64,000 nucleotides of DNA from Clostridium sp. AM30-24 (GCF_003480435.1 NZ_QUJB01000009.1:1438-65437); one strand, 5' to 3'; shown: positions 7,186 through 15,620, counted from the stretch's first letter. The notes: a model not told the origin generated them from the letters alone. Numbers and translations: made by a program.

Positions 7186-8367
7186 CTACTCCGCGCAGAG
7201 CTCCGCCACCAGAGCGTCCATCTGCGCTTCGCTGGTTTGGTTCAGTGCGCCGCGCAGCGATACCTCTGTTTCACACAGTCGGAGTTCCTTCATCTTTTCC
7301 AACTCGGCGCGCATCAGCCGCGCGGCAGCAGGGGCCCATGAGCCGTTTTCCATGAGGCCGACCCGGCGGTTTCGGAATCCCTTTGTCTGTAAATGATCCA
7401 AAAAGGCCTTCATGGGCGGGAACAGTCCTCCGTCATAGGTGGAGCAGGCCAACACCAGTTTCCCACAGTAGAATGCGCTGGTCACGGCATAGGAAAGGTC
7501 TGTTGCCGTCAGATCGCACATGGTGACTTGCGCACCTTTTCCCTCCAGCTTGCTCTTGAGGGCCTCCGATGCATATGCGGTATTTCCATGGATGGACGCG
7601 TGGACGATAAGGATGCCCTCCGGGTCTTCCGGTTTCCATTGTGACCAGAGATCATAGAGCCGCAGATACTCCCCCAAGTCTTCTGTGAGCATGGGGCCAT
7701 GGAGCGGGCAGATCGTTTTGATCTCCAGCGCGGAGATTTTTTTCAGCAGCGCCTTCACCTGTGCGCCATACTTTCCGACGATGTTGTAATAATACCGCCG
7801 GGCCTGCGGCGCCCAGGGGGCACGGGCAGTCCGTTCCAGTGAACCGAAGCGGCCGAAGGCATCCGCCGAGAACAGGATCTTTTCCTCCTCTTCATACGCT
7901 GCCATCACCTCCGGCCAGTGTACCATCGGCGCCAGCAGAAAGCGCAGCCGGTGCAAACCCAAGGAAAGCGTATCTCTTTCGCCAACCTCCAGCATACGGT
8001 CTTCCGACAATGCACCTGTGCCGAAGAACTGCTTGATCAAGGTAAATGTTTTCGCGTTTCCCACGATCTTCATCTCCGGGTACTTTTGTGCCAGCCGCAT
8101 GAGGCTGCCGGAATGATCCGGCTCCATGTGTGTGACCACAAGATAGTCGGGGCTGCGCCCCTCCAACACCCGCGCCACGTTGGAAAGCCATTCTTCCACC
8201 GCCCGTGCGTCCACGCTGTCCATCACGGCGATTTTCTCGTCCAGAATGACATAGGAGTTGTAGCTCACTCCCATAGGCTGGACGGGGTACTGGTTTTCAA
8301 AGAGTGCCAATGTGTTATCATCCACCCCTACATAGCGGATGGCATCTGTTACCGTTTGAATGGTCAT
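7186..8367 (-). CDS. Flavodiiron protein 1 (O2/NO reductase)
   Basis: A-type flavodiiron protein of 393 residues. The beta-lactamase-like domain carries the diiron ligands HMEPDH (His80, Glu82, Asp84, His85), His150 in APMVHWPE, Asp169 in FSADAFG, and His223 in CPLHGP. A flavodoxin domain follows (about 250-390; HASIHGNTAYASEAL). These enzymes reduce O2 to water or NO to N2O with rubredoxin electrons. I chose the ATG at 8367, with GGAG 12 bases upstream; an earlier ATG abuts that site. It is last in an operon behind two DUF2249 genes and lies opposite a Crp/Fnr gene, a context that fits NO or O2 response. Confidence 0.95.
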   Translation of the reverse strand: MTIQTVTDAIRYVGVDDNTLALFENQYPVQPMGVSYNSYVILDEKIAVMDSVDARAVEEWLSNVARVLEGRSPDYLVVTHMEPDHSGSLMRLAQKYPEMKIVGNAKTFTLIKQFFGTGALSEDRMLEVGERDTLSLGLHRLRFLLAPMVHWPEVMAAYEEEEKILFSADAFGRFGSLERTARAPWAPQARRYYYNIVGKYGAQVKALLKKISALEIKTICPLHGPMLTEDLGEYLRLYDLWSQWKPEDPEGILIVHASIHGNTAYASEALKSKLEGKGAQVTMCDLTATDLSYAVTSAFYCGKLVLACSTYDGGLFPPMKAFLDHLQTKGFRNRRVGLMENGSWAPAAARLMRAELEKMKELRLCETEVSLRGALNQTSEAQMDALVAELCAE

Positions 8368-8386
8368 AATACAAAACATCTCCTTA

Positions 8387-9079
8387 TCATCTATTCAGGA
8401 CCTGCATCTCTGGGTTCTTCTCCCCGAATTTCTCGCGCAGCGCACTGCAGATATCCTCCCGGGACTTGCCCTGCTTCTCACCGTTTTTAATGAGCTTGTA
8501 CGCCTGAAACAGCGCCGAGGGGCCGATCTCGCTGCTGAAAAAGCCGATGCCCTGATTCCAGGCCAGCAGCTCGAACACATCGTCCAACGCGGCGCTCTCC
8601 ACACCGTGGATATATGCCTTTACCAGCTCCCGCGCCGCCTGCCTCATCCGGCCCGCACCGACAGCGTTGGTCAGGGACAGCAGCAGCCGCGTTTCGTAGG
8701 GCAGTACGCGCTTCTCGCTCTGCCATGTGGTCTCCCAAAAATCCACGGCGATCTGCCCCAGCTTTTCATCGATCATGGGATAGTTCAAAAGAGCCAGCGG
8801 CTTGAAGGGAGCGGAGCTGTCGCCTTCCTTCTTCTCCACACGGCAGAACCAGACATGGAACTCCGCCTCACTCCGCTGCTCGGTGTGGTGCTCGTAGCCC
8901 AAGCCCTCCATGACAGCGTACAGTGGATGCGGCTCAAAGGTCTGGATGATGTGTAATCCTTCGCCCACCTCCAACGCCTCGGCTCTTTTCTTCAGCCCTT
9001 CAAAGAAGCTGCCCTGTATATGGCGCACATCCACGGTCCGAAACCCCTGCGCCTTATTCTTCCAGTTTTCGTAGCTCAT
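8387..9079 (-). CDS. DUF2249 protein with C-terminal helical domain
   Basis: The 230-residue protein has an N-terminal DUF2249 domain (about 10-85: VDVRHIQGSF...HIIQTFEPHPLYAVMEGLGYEHH), a TusA-like fold often found near NO-response genes. The second half (about 95-225) is helical, resembles carboxymuconolactone decarboxylase/AhpD-type bundles in pattern (LLSLTNAVGAGRMRQAARELVKAYIHG) and lacks a CxxC pair, so it is not a classical AhpD. Its first half is closely paralogous to the 85-residue protein just upstream, 4 bp away. It is co-transcribed with flavodiiron protein 1. The biochemical function is unknown. Confidence 0.75.
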   Translation of the reverse strand: MSYENWKNKAQGFRTVDVRHIQGSFFEGLKKRAEALEVGEGLHIIQTFEPHPLYAVMEGLGYEHHTEQRSEAEFHVWFCRVEKKEGDSSAPFKPLALLNYPMIDEKLGQIAVDFWETTWQSEKRVLPYETRLLLSLTNAVGAGRMRQAARELVKAYIHGVESAALDDVFELLAWNQGIGFFSSEIGPSALFQAYKLIKNGEKQGKSREDICSALREKFGEKNPEMQVLNR

Positions 9080-9083
9080 GCGG

Positions 9084-9341
9084 TTATTCTCCTTTCTTCA
9101 CTCGATAAAACCAGATGTGATATTCGCTGCCGCTCACCTTCTCCGTGTGATGCTCAAAGCCCATAAGGGCCAGCACCGGGTACAAGGGGACAGGCTCGAA
9201 GGTCTGGATGATATGCAGTCCTTCGCCGTTTTTCAGCGCGGCAGCCTTTGCCCTCAATGCGGGGAAGAAGTCCATCTTTTTGCCCCGCACGTCCATCACT
9301 TCAAATGTGCCGATTTTGTCCTTCCATTTTTCATAACTCAT
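9084..9341 (-). CDS. Single-domain DUF2249 protein
   Basis: Protein of 85 residues that is essentially one DUF2249 domain, with VMDVRGKKMDFFPALRAKA and GLHIIQTFEPVPLYPVLALMGFEHHTE. The FEP-PL motif and the paired His are shared with the paralog downstream, suggesting tandem duplication followed by fusion to the helical domain. It is first in the operon, transcribed divergently from the Crp/Fnr gene at 9462. DUF2249 proteins often occur with haemerythrins, nitrate/NO genes or Crp-family regulators. No catalytic role is established. Confidence 0.8.
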   Translation of the reverse strand: MSYEKWKDKIGTFEVMDVRGKKMDFFPALRAKAAALKNGEGLHIIQTFEPVPLYPVLALMGFEHHTEKVSGSEYHIWFYRVKKGE

Positions 9342-9388
9342 AGTCTTTGCCTCTCTTGCAGAAAGCTCACGCCTCTTCGAAGCTCCTG

Positions 9389-9417
9389 TTGCTTTTGTGC
9401 GTTCATTGTACTATACT
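9389..9417 (+). promoter_or_regulatory. Promoter of Crp/Fnr gene 1
   Basis: TTGCTT (9389-9394), a 17-bp spacer and TATACT (9412-9417) point to the regulator gene. An inverted repeat of the -35 region (gttgcttt, then aaagcaac) spans the promoter. Confidence 0.7.
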
Positions 9418-9432
9418 AAAAGCAACAAGTCA

Positions 9433-9446
9433 GTTGAATTTTCAAC
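9433..9446. promoter_or_regulatory. GTTGAA-TT-TTCAAC palindrome, candidate operator
   Basis: The 14-bp sequence has 6-bp inverted arms around TT and lies just downstream of the predicted start of transcription of Crp/Fnr gene 1. It fits an autoregulatory site. It differs from the TGTGAC palindromes found elsewhere in the element, as expected if the two Crp-family proteins have different specificities. Confidence 0.5.
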
Positions 9447-9461
9447 GAAAGAGAACTTTTT

Positions 9462-10157
9462 ATGAAAGAATTTTTCCCGACGCTCCACGCCGCGGCGCTT
9501 TTCTCCGGTATTTCCGACGACGAGCTTGCCACCATGCTCTCCTGCCTCGGGGCAAGGATCGACACCTTTCCAAAAGGCTCCCGCCTGCTTCGCGCCGGAG
9601 AGGCGGTGGAGGAGGTGGGCCTTGTATTGGCGGGCAGCGCCCTCATTATGCAGGAGGATATCTGGGGAAACCGCAACATCCTCTCCAAGACCGGGCCAGG
9701 GCAGACCTTCGCGGATGTGTTTGCCTGCGCGCCGGGAGCGGTGCTGAACGTGAGCGTGGAGGCGGAGAGCACGATGACGGTGATGTTTCTACACATAAGG
9801 CGCGTTTTGAGCGTGTGCCCCTCCGCCTGCTCCCACCATAGCCGGTTCATCCGCAATCTGCTGGGCGAGTTAGCGGAGAAGAACCTGCGGCTCAACGAAA
9901 AGCTCACCCACATGGGCCAGCGCACGACGCGTGCAAAGCTGATGTCCTATTTTTCCGCTGAGGCACTGCGACGCGGGGTCTATGAGTTCGACATTCCGTT
10001 TTCAAGGCAGCAGCTTGCGGATTACCTCGGTGTGGAGCGCAGCGGGCTGTCCGTGGAGCTTGGAAAAATGCGGGATGAGGGCCTGCTCGACTTTCACAAA
10101 AGCCATTTCCTTCTCAAAACGCCGGAGGCTGACCGTCCCTTTCCTTCTGCGCGTTAA
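9462..10157 (+). CDS. Crp/Fnr-family regulator 1
   Basis: The 231-residue protein has a cyclic-nucleotide-binding-type beta-roll (about 10-120), a long dimer helix (RFIRNLLGELAEKNLRLNEKL) and a C-terminal winged helix (FSRQQLADYLGVERSGLSVELGKMRDEGLL). The recognition helix lacks the RE...R pattern of E. coli CRP and the E..SR pattern of FNR, so its site should be different; the GTTGAA-TT-TTCAAC palindrome upstream is a candidate. Cysteines around VCPSACSHH could sense redox state. It is transcribed away from the DUF2249/flavodiiron operon, which it probably controls. A terminator follows. Confidence 0.92.
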   Translation: MKEFFPTLHAAALFSGISDDELATMLSCLGARIDTFPKGSRLLRAGEAVEEVGLVLAGSALIMQEDIWGNRNILSKTGPGQTFADVFACAPGAVLNVSVEAESTMTVMFLHIRRVLSVCPSACSHHSRFIRNLLGELAEKNLRLNEKLTHMGQRTTRAKLMSYFSAEALRRGVYEFDIPFSRQQLADYLGVERSGLSVELGKMRDEGLLDFHKSHFLLKTPEADRPFPSAR

Positions 10158-10191
10158 GGAGCTCCCTTTGGACGTATTAGCAAGTGCGGAT

Positions 10192-10220
10192 AACCCCGTC
10201 AGCCACGGAGCGTCGGGGTT
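10192..10220 (+). terminator. Terminator of Crp/Fnr gene 1
   Basis: The stem aaccccg/cggggtt with a GC-rich interior is followed by TTTTG, 35 bp after the stop codon. Confidence 0.7.
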
Positions 10221-10294
10221 TTGCGGATGGAAGAAGCAGCTACGGTCTGTAGAGATCGGCAGGACAGCGTCAGCTCGTACAATCTGATTTGATC

Positions 10295-10322
10295 ATACCC
10301 ACAGCTGCTTTGGCTGTGGGTA
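10295..10322 (+). terminator. Second hairpin downstream of Crp/Fnr gene 1
   Basis: The stem tacccacagc/gctgtgggta with a small loop is followed by TTTTCTG. It may be a backup terminator or the end of a lost gene. Confidence 0.6.
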
Positions 10323-10409
10323 TTTTCTGTTTGAACTCCAAAAGCTTCGCAGAGCTCAAGGAGCCTAATCGTACAACCGGAGCAGCGCCGCGCCGATTTT
10401 CTCAAATTA

Positions 10410-10451
10410 TGTGACGCCGTCACAGTAAAACCGCTTGTCACGCGGTATACT
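10410..10451 (+). promoter_or_regulatory. Crp-type operator and promoter without a gene
   Basis: TGTGACGCCGTCACA (10410-10424) is a palindrome except for its centre. A TATACT -10 box at 10446-10451 begins 29 bp from the palindrome centre, the class II activator geometry. Transcription would start near 10458 and run at once into a hairpin (10459-10494). The same operator type occurs before the ferredoxin-thioredoxin and rubrerythrin operons. No plus-strand gene follows; thioredoxin reductase lies antisense. Confidence 0.7.
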
Positions 10452-10458
10452 ACGCATA

Positions 10459-10494
10459 AAAACACAGCCGCAGAGTACATCTGTGGCTGTGTTT
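10459..10494. terminator. Perfect bidirectional hairpin
   Basis: A stem of about 15 bp (aaaacacagccgcag with ctgtggctgtgtttt, one mismatch) has A and T flanks on both sides. On the minus strand it would end the nrd-trx operon. On the plus strand it would end the short transcript from the promoter at 10446. Confidence 0.75.
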
Positions 10495-10671
10495 TGTGTT
10501 CAGTTGCTCACTGTTGCGTGGACTGGATATGGAGAGACAACATATCTCCCGATCTTACATGGGTTATCTTATCTGCCATCACTCTGGCAGTTTGCCTTGC
10601 AGATATGTCGGCATCCCCACTGCGGTCGTATCCGGCCTGACCTTAAACATGGCTTTTTCAATCTACCTCCC

Positions 10672-11601
10672 TTATCGGTTTTCCGCGATATATTTTTCCG
10701 CCATATGGACTGCCATCGCGCCGTCCGCCACGGCGGTGACCACCTGACGGAGGGGCTTCGTCCGCACGTCGCCCACGGCGTAAACGCCGGGAATACTGGT
10801 TTCCGTGGTCTCTCCGGCCACGATATAGCCGCCGCCGTCCAGCGCCAGTTGACCCACCGCCAGCGCCGTGGCGGGCTGTCGGCCCACGCTGACAAATACG
10901 CCGTCGCAGTCCACCACGCTTTCCTCACCGGTGACGGTGTCCCGCAGGCGTACGCCGGTCAGCCTGTCCCCGGAAAGCAGCGCGGAAACGGTGCTGTTCC
11001 AGCGGAATTCCACATTTTCGGCCTGTTCCAGTGGCTCGTGATAGATCTTGGTGGCCCGCAGGGTGTCTCTGCGGTGGACGAGGATCACTTTTTTCGCCAC
11101 GCGGCTGAGAAGGAGGGCATCTGCCGCGGCGGAATTGCCGCCGCCCACCACGACCACCGTTTTGCCCTTGTAAAACATCCCGTCGCAGGCGGCGCAGTAG
11201 GCCACGCCCCGGCCCACCAGTTCCGACTCTCTGGCCACGCCCAGCGTTCTGGGGTCCGCACCGGTGGCCAGCACCACGGTTTTCCCCCGGAAGATCCCCT
11301 CGCTGGTCTCCACGAGCTTGGGAACCGCCGTCAGATCCATGCGGAGAACTTCCGCGTATTCGCTGCGTGCCCCAAAACGCTCCGCCTGCTTTTGCATCTT
11401 CTCCGCCAGAGAGAAGCCGTCGATCCCGTCCTCAAAGCCGGGATAGTTGTCGATCTGCTCGGTCAGGGCCATCTGCCCGCCGGCGGACAGTTTTTCCAGC
11501 ACGACGGTGTCCAGCCCCGCCCGTGCCGCGTACAGGGCGGCGGTGTAGCCGCCCGGGCCGCCGCCCACCACGAGCATATCATAAACATGATTGTTGTTCA
11601 T
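10672..11601 (-). CDS. trxB: Thioredoxin reductase
   Basis: Low-molecular-weight thioredoxin reductase of 309 residues. The FAD-binding GGGPGGYTAALYAARAG is at the N-terminus, the redox disulfide is CAACD (about 135-138), the NADPH fold is VVVVGGGNSAAADA with HRRDTLRA, and the second FAD motif is GVYAVGDVR. It reduces the thioredoxin encoded 14 bp upstream, which feeds the class I ribonucleotide reductase of the same operon. The arginine pair in HRR supports NADPH use. It is the last gene of nrdA-nrdB-trxA-trxB. Confidence 0.96.
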   Translation of the reverse strand: MNNNHVYDMLVVGGGPGGYTAALYAARAGLDTVVLEKLSAGGQMALTEQIDNYPGFEDGIDGFSLAEKMQKQAERFGARSEYAEVLRMDLTAVPKLVETSEGIFRGKTVVLATGADPRTLGVARESELVGRGVAYCAACDGMFYKGKTVVVVGGGNSAAADALLLSRVAKKVILVHRRDTLRATKIYHEPLEQAENVEFRWNSTVSALLSGDRLTGVRLRDTVTGEESVVDCDGVFVSVGRQPATALAVGQLALDGGGYIVAGETTETSIPGVYAVGDVRTKPLRQVVTAVADGAMAVHMAEKYIAENR

Positions 11602-11615
11602 ATCTGAACCCTCCG

Positions 11616-11939
11616 TTATTTCGCCAAGGCTTCCTGAATGAAGCGGTCGATTTCTGCCTTTGAGCCAGGCGCGGTGATGGAATCCACGGCCTTTCCGTTC
11701 CGGTACAACACCAGAGTTGGGATGACCTCGATCCCCTCGGCCCCCGCCAGCCGCGGCTCCTCGTCAATATTGATCTTGCTGACAACGAGGCTGTCCGCGT
11801 ATTCCTCTCCAATCTTCTCATACGCAGGGCCGATCCTCCGGCAATAGCCGCACCAGGGCGCCCAGAAATCCACCAAAACGGGCTTTTCGCCCCGGGTCTC
11901 CTGCTCAAACTGCTCCTGATTCATATTCATAGCTGCCAT
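11616..11939 (-). CDS. trxA: Thioredoxin (CGYC active site)
   Basis: Thioredoxin of 107 residues with VLVDFWAPWCGYCRRIGPAYEKIG, IPTLVLYRNG and a normal C-terminal helix. The active site is CGYC rather than CGPC. The position between nrdB and trxB marks it as the likely reductant of this ribonucleotide reductase. It is closely similar to the thioredoxin of the rhodanese-Rrf2 operon. Met1 or Met4 could start; 11939 has the better spacing from an AAAGGAGCTGA-like site. Confidence 0.94.
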   Translation of the reverse strand: MAAMNMNQEQFEQETRGEKPVLVDFWAPWCGYCRRIGPAYEKIGEEYADSLVVSKINIDEEPRLAGAEGIEVIPTLVLYRNGKAVDSITAPGSKAEIDRFIQEALAK

Positions 11940-11966
11940 ATCTGTCAGCTCCTTTCCTTTGTTTCC

Positions 11967-13010
11967 TTATAAATCGTCTATCAATGCGGTGCTCTTGGCG
12001 TAGGCGGTACTGCGTGCCTCAAAGAAATCGGTCTTGACCATGTTGGCGTCGGCGTACTGGCTGACCCATTCCATGCTCTCCGGTTCGCTCTCAAAGCCCG
12101 GATACAATGCCGGATAGCCAAGGCTCGTCCAGCGAAGATTGCCGAGATAGCGGATGTAATCGCTGATCATCTTCCGGTTCAACCCCGGGATGTCGTCGCC
12201 GATCACATAATGCCCCCATGCGATCTCCTGCTCCACGCCCTCACGCATCATCTCGCGCAGCGCTTGTACGCTCTCGGCGGTGAACAACTCCGGCTGCTCC
12301 TTTTGCAGCTCCGTGATGATATTGCGGAACAGCCACAAGTGCGTGTTCTCATCGCGGTTGATATAGCGGATCTCCTGCGCCGAGCCGGACATCTTCCCGT
12401 TTCGGGAGAGATTGTAGAAGAACATAAAGCCGCTGTAAAAATAGATGCCCTCCAAAATATAGTTCGCCATCATCACTCGCAGCAGCGTGGGAGCGTCCTT
12501 CCGCTCCTGAAACTCGTTGTAGCAGTCCCCAATGAAGGTGTTGCGGCGCAGCAGATGCTCGTCCGTTTTCCATTGGTAGAGGATGTCATTGCGCTCCACA
12601 GGAGAGCAGATGGTGTCGAGCATATAGCTGTAGCTCTGTGAGTGGACACACTCCTGAAACGCCTGAATGGACAGGCAGAGATTGACCTCGTTGGCGGTAA
12701 TGTAGGCGCCGATATTAGGCAGGTTCGCTGTCTGAATGGAATCCAAAAAGACAAGAAAACTCAAAATTTTATCGTAGGCGCTGCGCTCGGCTGACAGCAG
12801 GCGGGGATAGTCCTTCACATCCTGCGAGAGATTGATCTCCTCAGGGATCCAAAAGTTGTTCATGGCCTGCCGGTACCAGTCGCTGACCCAAGCGTACTTC
12901 ATATTGTTGAAGTCGTTGAGGTTGGTGGTATTGCCGCCGATCATGCGCCGCAGGCGCACATCAAGGTTGCCCTCCGGGTTAAAGAGGGGCTTTTTCTTCA
13001 GTTCCGTCAT
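11967..13010 (-). CDS. nrdB: Class I ribonucleotide reductase beta subunit
   Basis: Radical-generating R2 subunit of 347 residues. Diiron and radical residues are visible: Asp90 in FLDSIQTANL, Glu120, His123 and Tyr127 in QECVHSQSY, and later Glu ligands in the LEGIYFYSGF and RDENTHLWLF helices. The Tyr at the radical position suggests a Tyr radical formed with O2. The start at 13010 follows AGGAGG; an upstream in-frame Met is inside nrdA. It begins 10 bp after the nrdA stop. An oxygen-dependent enzyme in an anaerobe's mobile element is notable, since the host would normally use anaerobic class III enzymes. Confidence 0.95.
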   Translation of the reverse strand: MTELKKKPLFNPEGNLDVRLRRMIGGNTTNLNDFNNMKYAWVSDWYRQAMNNFWIPEEINLSQDVKDYPRLLSAERSAYDKILSFLVFLDSIQTANLPNIGAYITANEVNLCLSIQAFQECVHSQSYSYMLDTICSPVERNDILYQWKTDEHLLRRNTFIGDCYNEFQERKDAPTLLRVMMANYILEGIYFYSGFMFFYNLSRNGKMSGSAQEIRYINRDENTHLWLFRNIITELQKEQPELFTAESVQALREMMREGVEQEIAWGHYVIGDDIPGLNRKMISDYIRYLGNLRWTSLGYPALYPGFESEPESMEWVSQYADANMVKTDFFEARSTAYAKSTALIDDL

Positions 13011-13020
13011 GCTATCCTCC

Positions 13021-15537
13021 TTATGACGAGCAGCTTTCGCAGTCCTCGACCTCAAGGGCCTTGCTGCGGACATAGTAAATGGTCTTGACGCCGACCCTCC
13101 ACGCCTCTAAATACAGTCTGAGCACCTGACGCATGGAATAGTCATTGGTGATATAGAGATTCATGCTCTGCGCCTGGTCAATATGTCTCTGGCGAAGGCC
13201 CGCGGCGCGCACCGACCAGCTTTGGTCGATCAGATGCGCCGCCTTATAGTACCACCATGTATCCATAGAAAGCTCCGGGGCAACGCGGGGCAGCATGCTG
13301 CCCTTTTTCTCCTCTAAGAAGAATTTCTTCATAATTGGATCGATGCCCGCCGACGTGCCGGAGAGGATAGATGTGCTGGAGGTCGGTGCGACCGCCAGCA
13401 AATAGGCGTTGCGCATTCCCTGCACCGCCACCGTTTCCGCAAGCGCCTGCCACTTTTCTGAGGTATAACCCCGCTTTTCAAAATACGCGCCCGTCTGCCA
13501 GTCGCTGCCCTCAAAGAGTGCGTAACGACCCTTTTCCCGTGCCAGTGCTGCGTCCGCCTTGACGGCGGCGTAGTTGATATGCTCGAACACCGCGTCGGTG
13601 AAGGCAAGGTGCTCCTCGCTCTCCCAACGGATGCCGCGCTTTGCCAGCATGTGGTGGTAGCCGCTGACGCCCAGGCCGATGCCGCGGTACTTCTGATTGG
13701 TAAGCCGCGCGTATTCCAACGGGTAGAAGTTGAGGTCGATCACATTATCCAGTGCGCGGATGGCCGTTTCCACCGTGCGTTCCATATAGGCCTCGTCCTC
13801 CACCGGCAGATTACCGAGAGACAGACTCGCCAGGTTGCAGACCACAAACTCACCTGGGCGTGTGGCCGTCACCACCACTGTGTCGCCGTTCTCCGTGTGC
13901 ACCTCAGTGCTGATATGCTCGATGGGCGCCATGTTCTGCGCGATCTCCGTGCAGAGATTGGAGCAATAGATCATTCCCGTGTGGCCGTTTGGGTTCATAC
14001 GATTTACGCTGTCGCGGTTGAAGGCGAAGGGCGTGCCGGTCTCCACTGCCGAGCGAAGCACCAGCCGCACGATGTCCTTGACGGTGACGCTGCGCTTTTC
14101 GATGCGCGGGTCATTGACACAGTCCAGATACCGCTTCTCCCATTCTGTACCCCAGTAATCCTCCAGTGCGTAGCCCTTGACCGTGAGGATCTCATGCGGA
14201 CACATGAGATGCCACGGCGCGTCTATGTTCTCCTCCGCCAGTCGCCAGAAGAGATCCGGATAGCACACGGCGGGAAACACATCATGCGCCTTCATGCGGT
14301 CGTCGCCGTTGTTAGTGCGCAGTTGAAGGAATTCCGGCAGATCCCGGTGCCATGCGTCTAAGTAAACCGCCGCAGCGCCCTGCCGCATCCCCAACTGATC
14401 CACCGCCACGGCGGTGTCGTTGACCAGCCGGATCCAGCGGATAACACCGCCCGCCGCCCCTTGAAAGCCGCGGATGGTGCTGCCTGCAGCGCGCACCTTA
14501 CCGAAGTACATCCCCATTCCACCGCCGAATTTAGAGACCTTTGCGAAGTTGTCCAGCGAGCGGTAGATGCCGTCCAGACTGTCCGGAACAGTGTCCACAA
14601 AGCAGCTTGAAAGCTGATGGTAGGGCTTTCGTGCGTTGGACATGGTAGGTGTCGCCATCGTGACCTCCATACGGCTGAGCATATCGTAAAAGCGTTTTAC
14701 CCACCCCATGCGGTCAGAGCCTTCGTTCATAGCAAGATGCAGCGCGATACCCAAAAACATATCCTGCGGTGTTTCCAGCGGCACGCGGCTGCGTGACTGG
14801 ATCACATAGCGTTTGAGCAGCAGGTCAAGGCCGGAGTAGGTGAACAGCTCGTCCCGTTCCGGGCAGAGAAAGTCCTCCGCCATGGCGATCTCCTCGTGGG
14901 TATAGTGGGCAAGAATATAGTCACCGTAGAGTCCCTTATCCGTCAGATAGCGAAGCCTGCCATAGAGGTCGCCGATGCCGCGCCTCTCCCATCCCTGTGC
15001 ATTGCGACAGCGAAAGGAGTGGTTCAGAAGCCGCGCCGCGATGAACTCCCACTTGGGTGCCTCTGCCGTAGTCAGCTCTACCGCTGCCTTGGTCAGTGCC
15101 TCAGCCCGCTCATCCTCCATCATGCCCGGGCGACAGAAGCTCTCAAACTTCATTTGAAGCGCCGCGAGGGAGTAGATTTCCTCGGTAAAATCCATCTGGA
15201 TACGGCGCAGCACCTCGTCAAGCGAATTATCCCCCACCGTCTGCGCGATGGTATGCCGGACGCGGCGCAGCGCAGACCGCTTTTCGCGATAGAGGATGTA
15301 CGCCTTGGCTACCTCATAGTGTCCGCGCTCCATGAGCGTCCGCTCCACCTCGTCCTGCACACGTTCCACGGTGAGCGGTACTGTGACGGAGAGATTGTCG
15401 AGAACGGTGGCGAGGATCTCCTCCAGTTCTCCGCCCGCAATCTCCCTTCCCTGTCCATCAAACGCTTTTTTCATGGCGTTGAAAATTTTATCCTGTTGAA
15501 AAGGAACAGACTTCCCGTTTCGTTTTCTGATCTCCAT
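13021..15537 (-). CDS. nrdA: Class I ribonucleotide reductase alpha subunit
   Basis: Catalytic R1 subunit of 838 residues that makes deoxyribonucleotides. An N-terminal ATP cone (about 1-90, MEIRKRNGKSVPF) allows allosteric activity control. The active-site Cys in CSNLCTEIA, the redox pair (LSSCFVDT and VCNLASLSLG) and the C-terminal shuttle CESC are present, so it should be thioredoxin-dependent. The start is set at 15537, after GAGAGG, because homologous sequence begins there. Only about 160 bp separate it from the flavodiiron gene upstream. No NrdR box is visible in that gap, so partial read-through from the upstream operon is possible. Confidence 0.96.
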   Translation of the reverse strand: MEIRKRNGKSVPFQQDKIFNAMKKAFDGQGREIAGGELEEILATVLDNLSVTVPLTVERVQDEVERTLMERGHYEVAKAYILYREKRSALRRVRHTIAQTVGDNSLDEVLRRIQMDFTEEIYSLAALQMKFESFCRPGMMEDERAEALTKAAVELTTAEAPKWEFIAARLLNHSFRCRNAQGWERRGIGDLYGRLRYLTDKGLYGDYILAHYTHEEIAMAEDFLCPERDELFTYSGLDLLLKRYVIQSRSRVPLETPQDMFLGIALHLAMNEGSDRMGWVKRFYDMLSRMEVTMATPTMSNARKPYHQLSSCFVDTVPDSLDGIYRSLDNFAKVSKFGGGMGMYFGKVRAAGSTIRGFQGAAGGVIRWIRLVNDTAVAVDQLGMRQGAAAVYLDAWHRDLPEFLQLRTNNGDDRMKAHDVFPAVCYPDLFWRLAEENIDAPWHLMCPHEILTVKGYALEDYWGTEWEKRYLDCVNDPRIEKRSVTVKDIVRLVLRSAVETGTPFAFNRDSVNRMNPNGHTGMIYCSNLCTEIAQNMAPIEHISTEVHTENGDTVVVTATRPGEFVVCNLASLSLGNLPVEDEAYMERTVETAIRALDNVIDLNFYPLEYARLTNQKYRGIGLGVSGYHHMLAKRGIRWESEEHLAFTDAVFEHINYAAVKADAALAREKGRYALFEGSDWQTGAYFEKRGYTSEKWQALAETVAVQGMRNAYLLAVAPTSSTSILSGTSAGIDPIMKKFFLEEKKGSMLPRVAPELSMDTWWYYKAAHLIDQSWSVRAAGLRQRHIDQAQSMNLYITNDYSMRQVLRLYLEAWRVGVKTIYYVRSKALEVEDCESCSS

Positions 15538-15584
15538 TTCGATCCTCTCATCTTCTCCGGTCACTTCTCATGTCCTTTGGGCAA

Positions 15585-15620
15585 AGAGCGGGCAAGCGCA
15601 GTATCACGCTTGCCCGCTCT
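15585..15620. terminator. Hairpin between flavodiiron gene 2 and nrdA
   Basis: A 14-bp perfect stem (agagcgggcaagcg with cgcttgcccgctct). The T-run is five bases on the plus strand but only TTT on the minus strand, so for the minus-strand genes it is probably a leaky terminator that allows some read-through into nrdA. Confidence 0.65.

Noticed and set aside
10435..11607. 390-residue plus-strand open frame
   Set aside because: It mirrors trxB on the opposite strand; the His/Arg/Pro-rich product has no domain pattern and no ribosome site.
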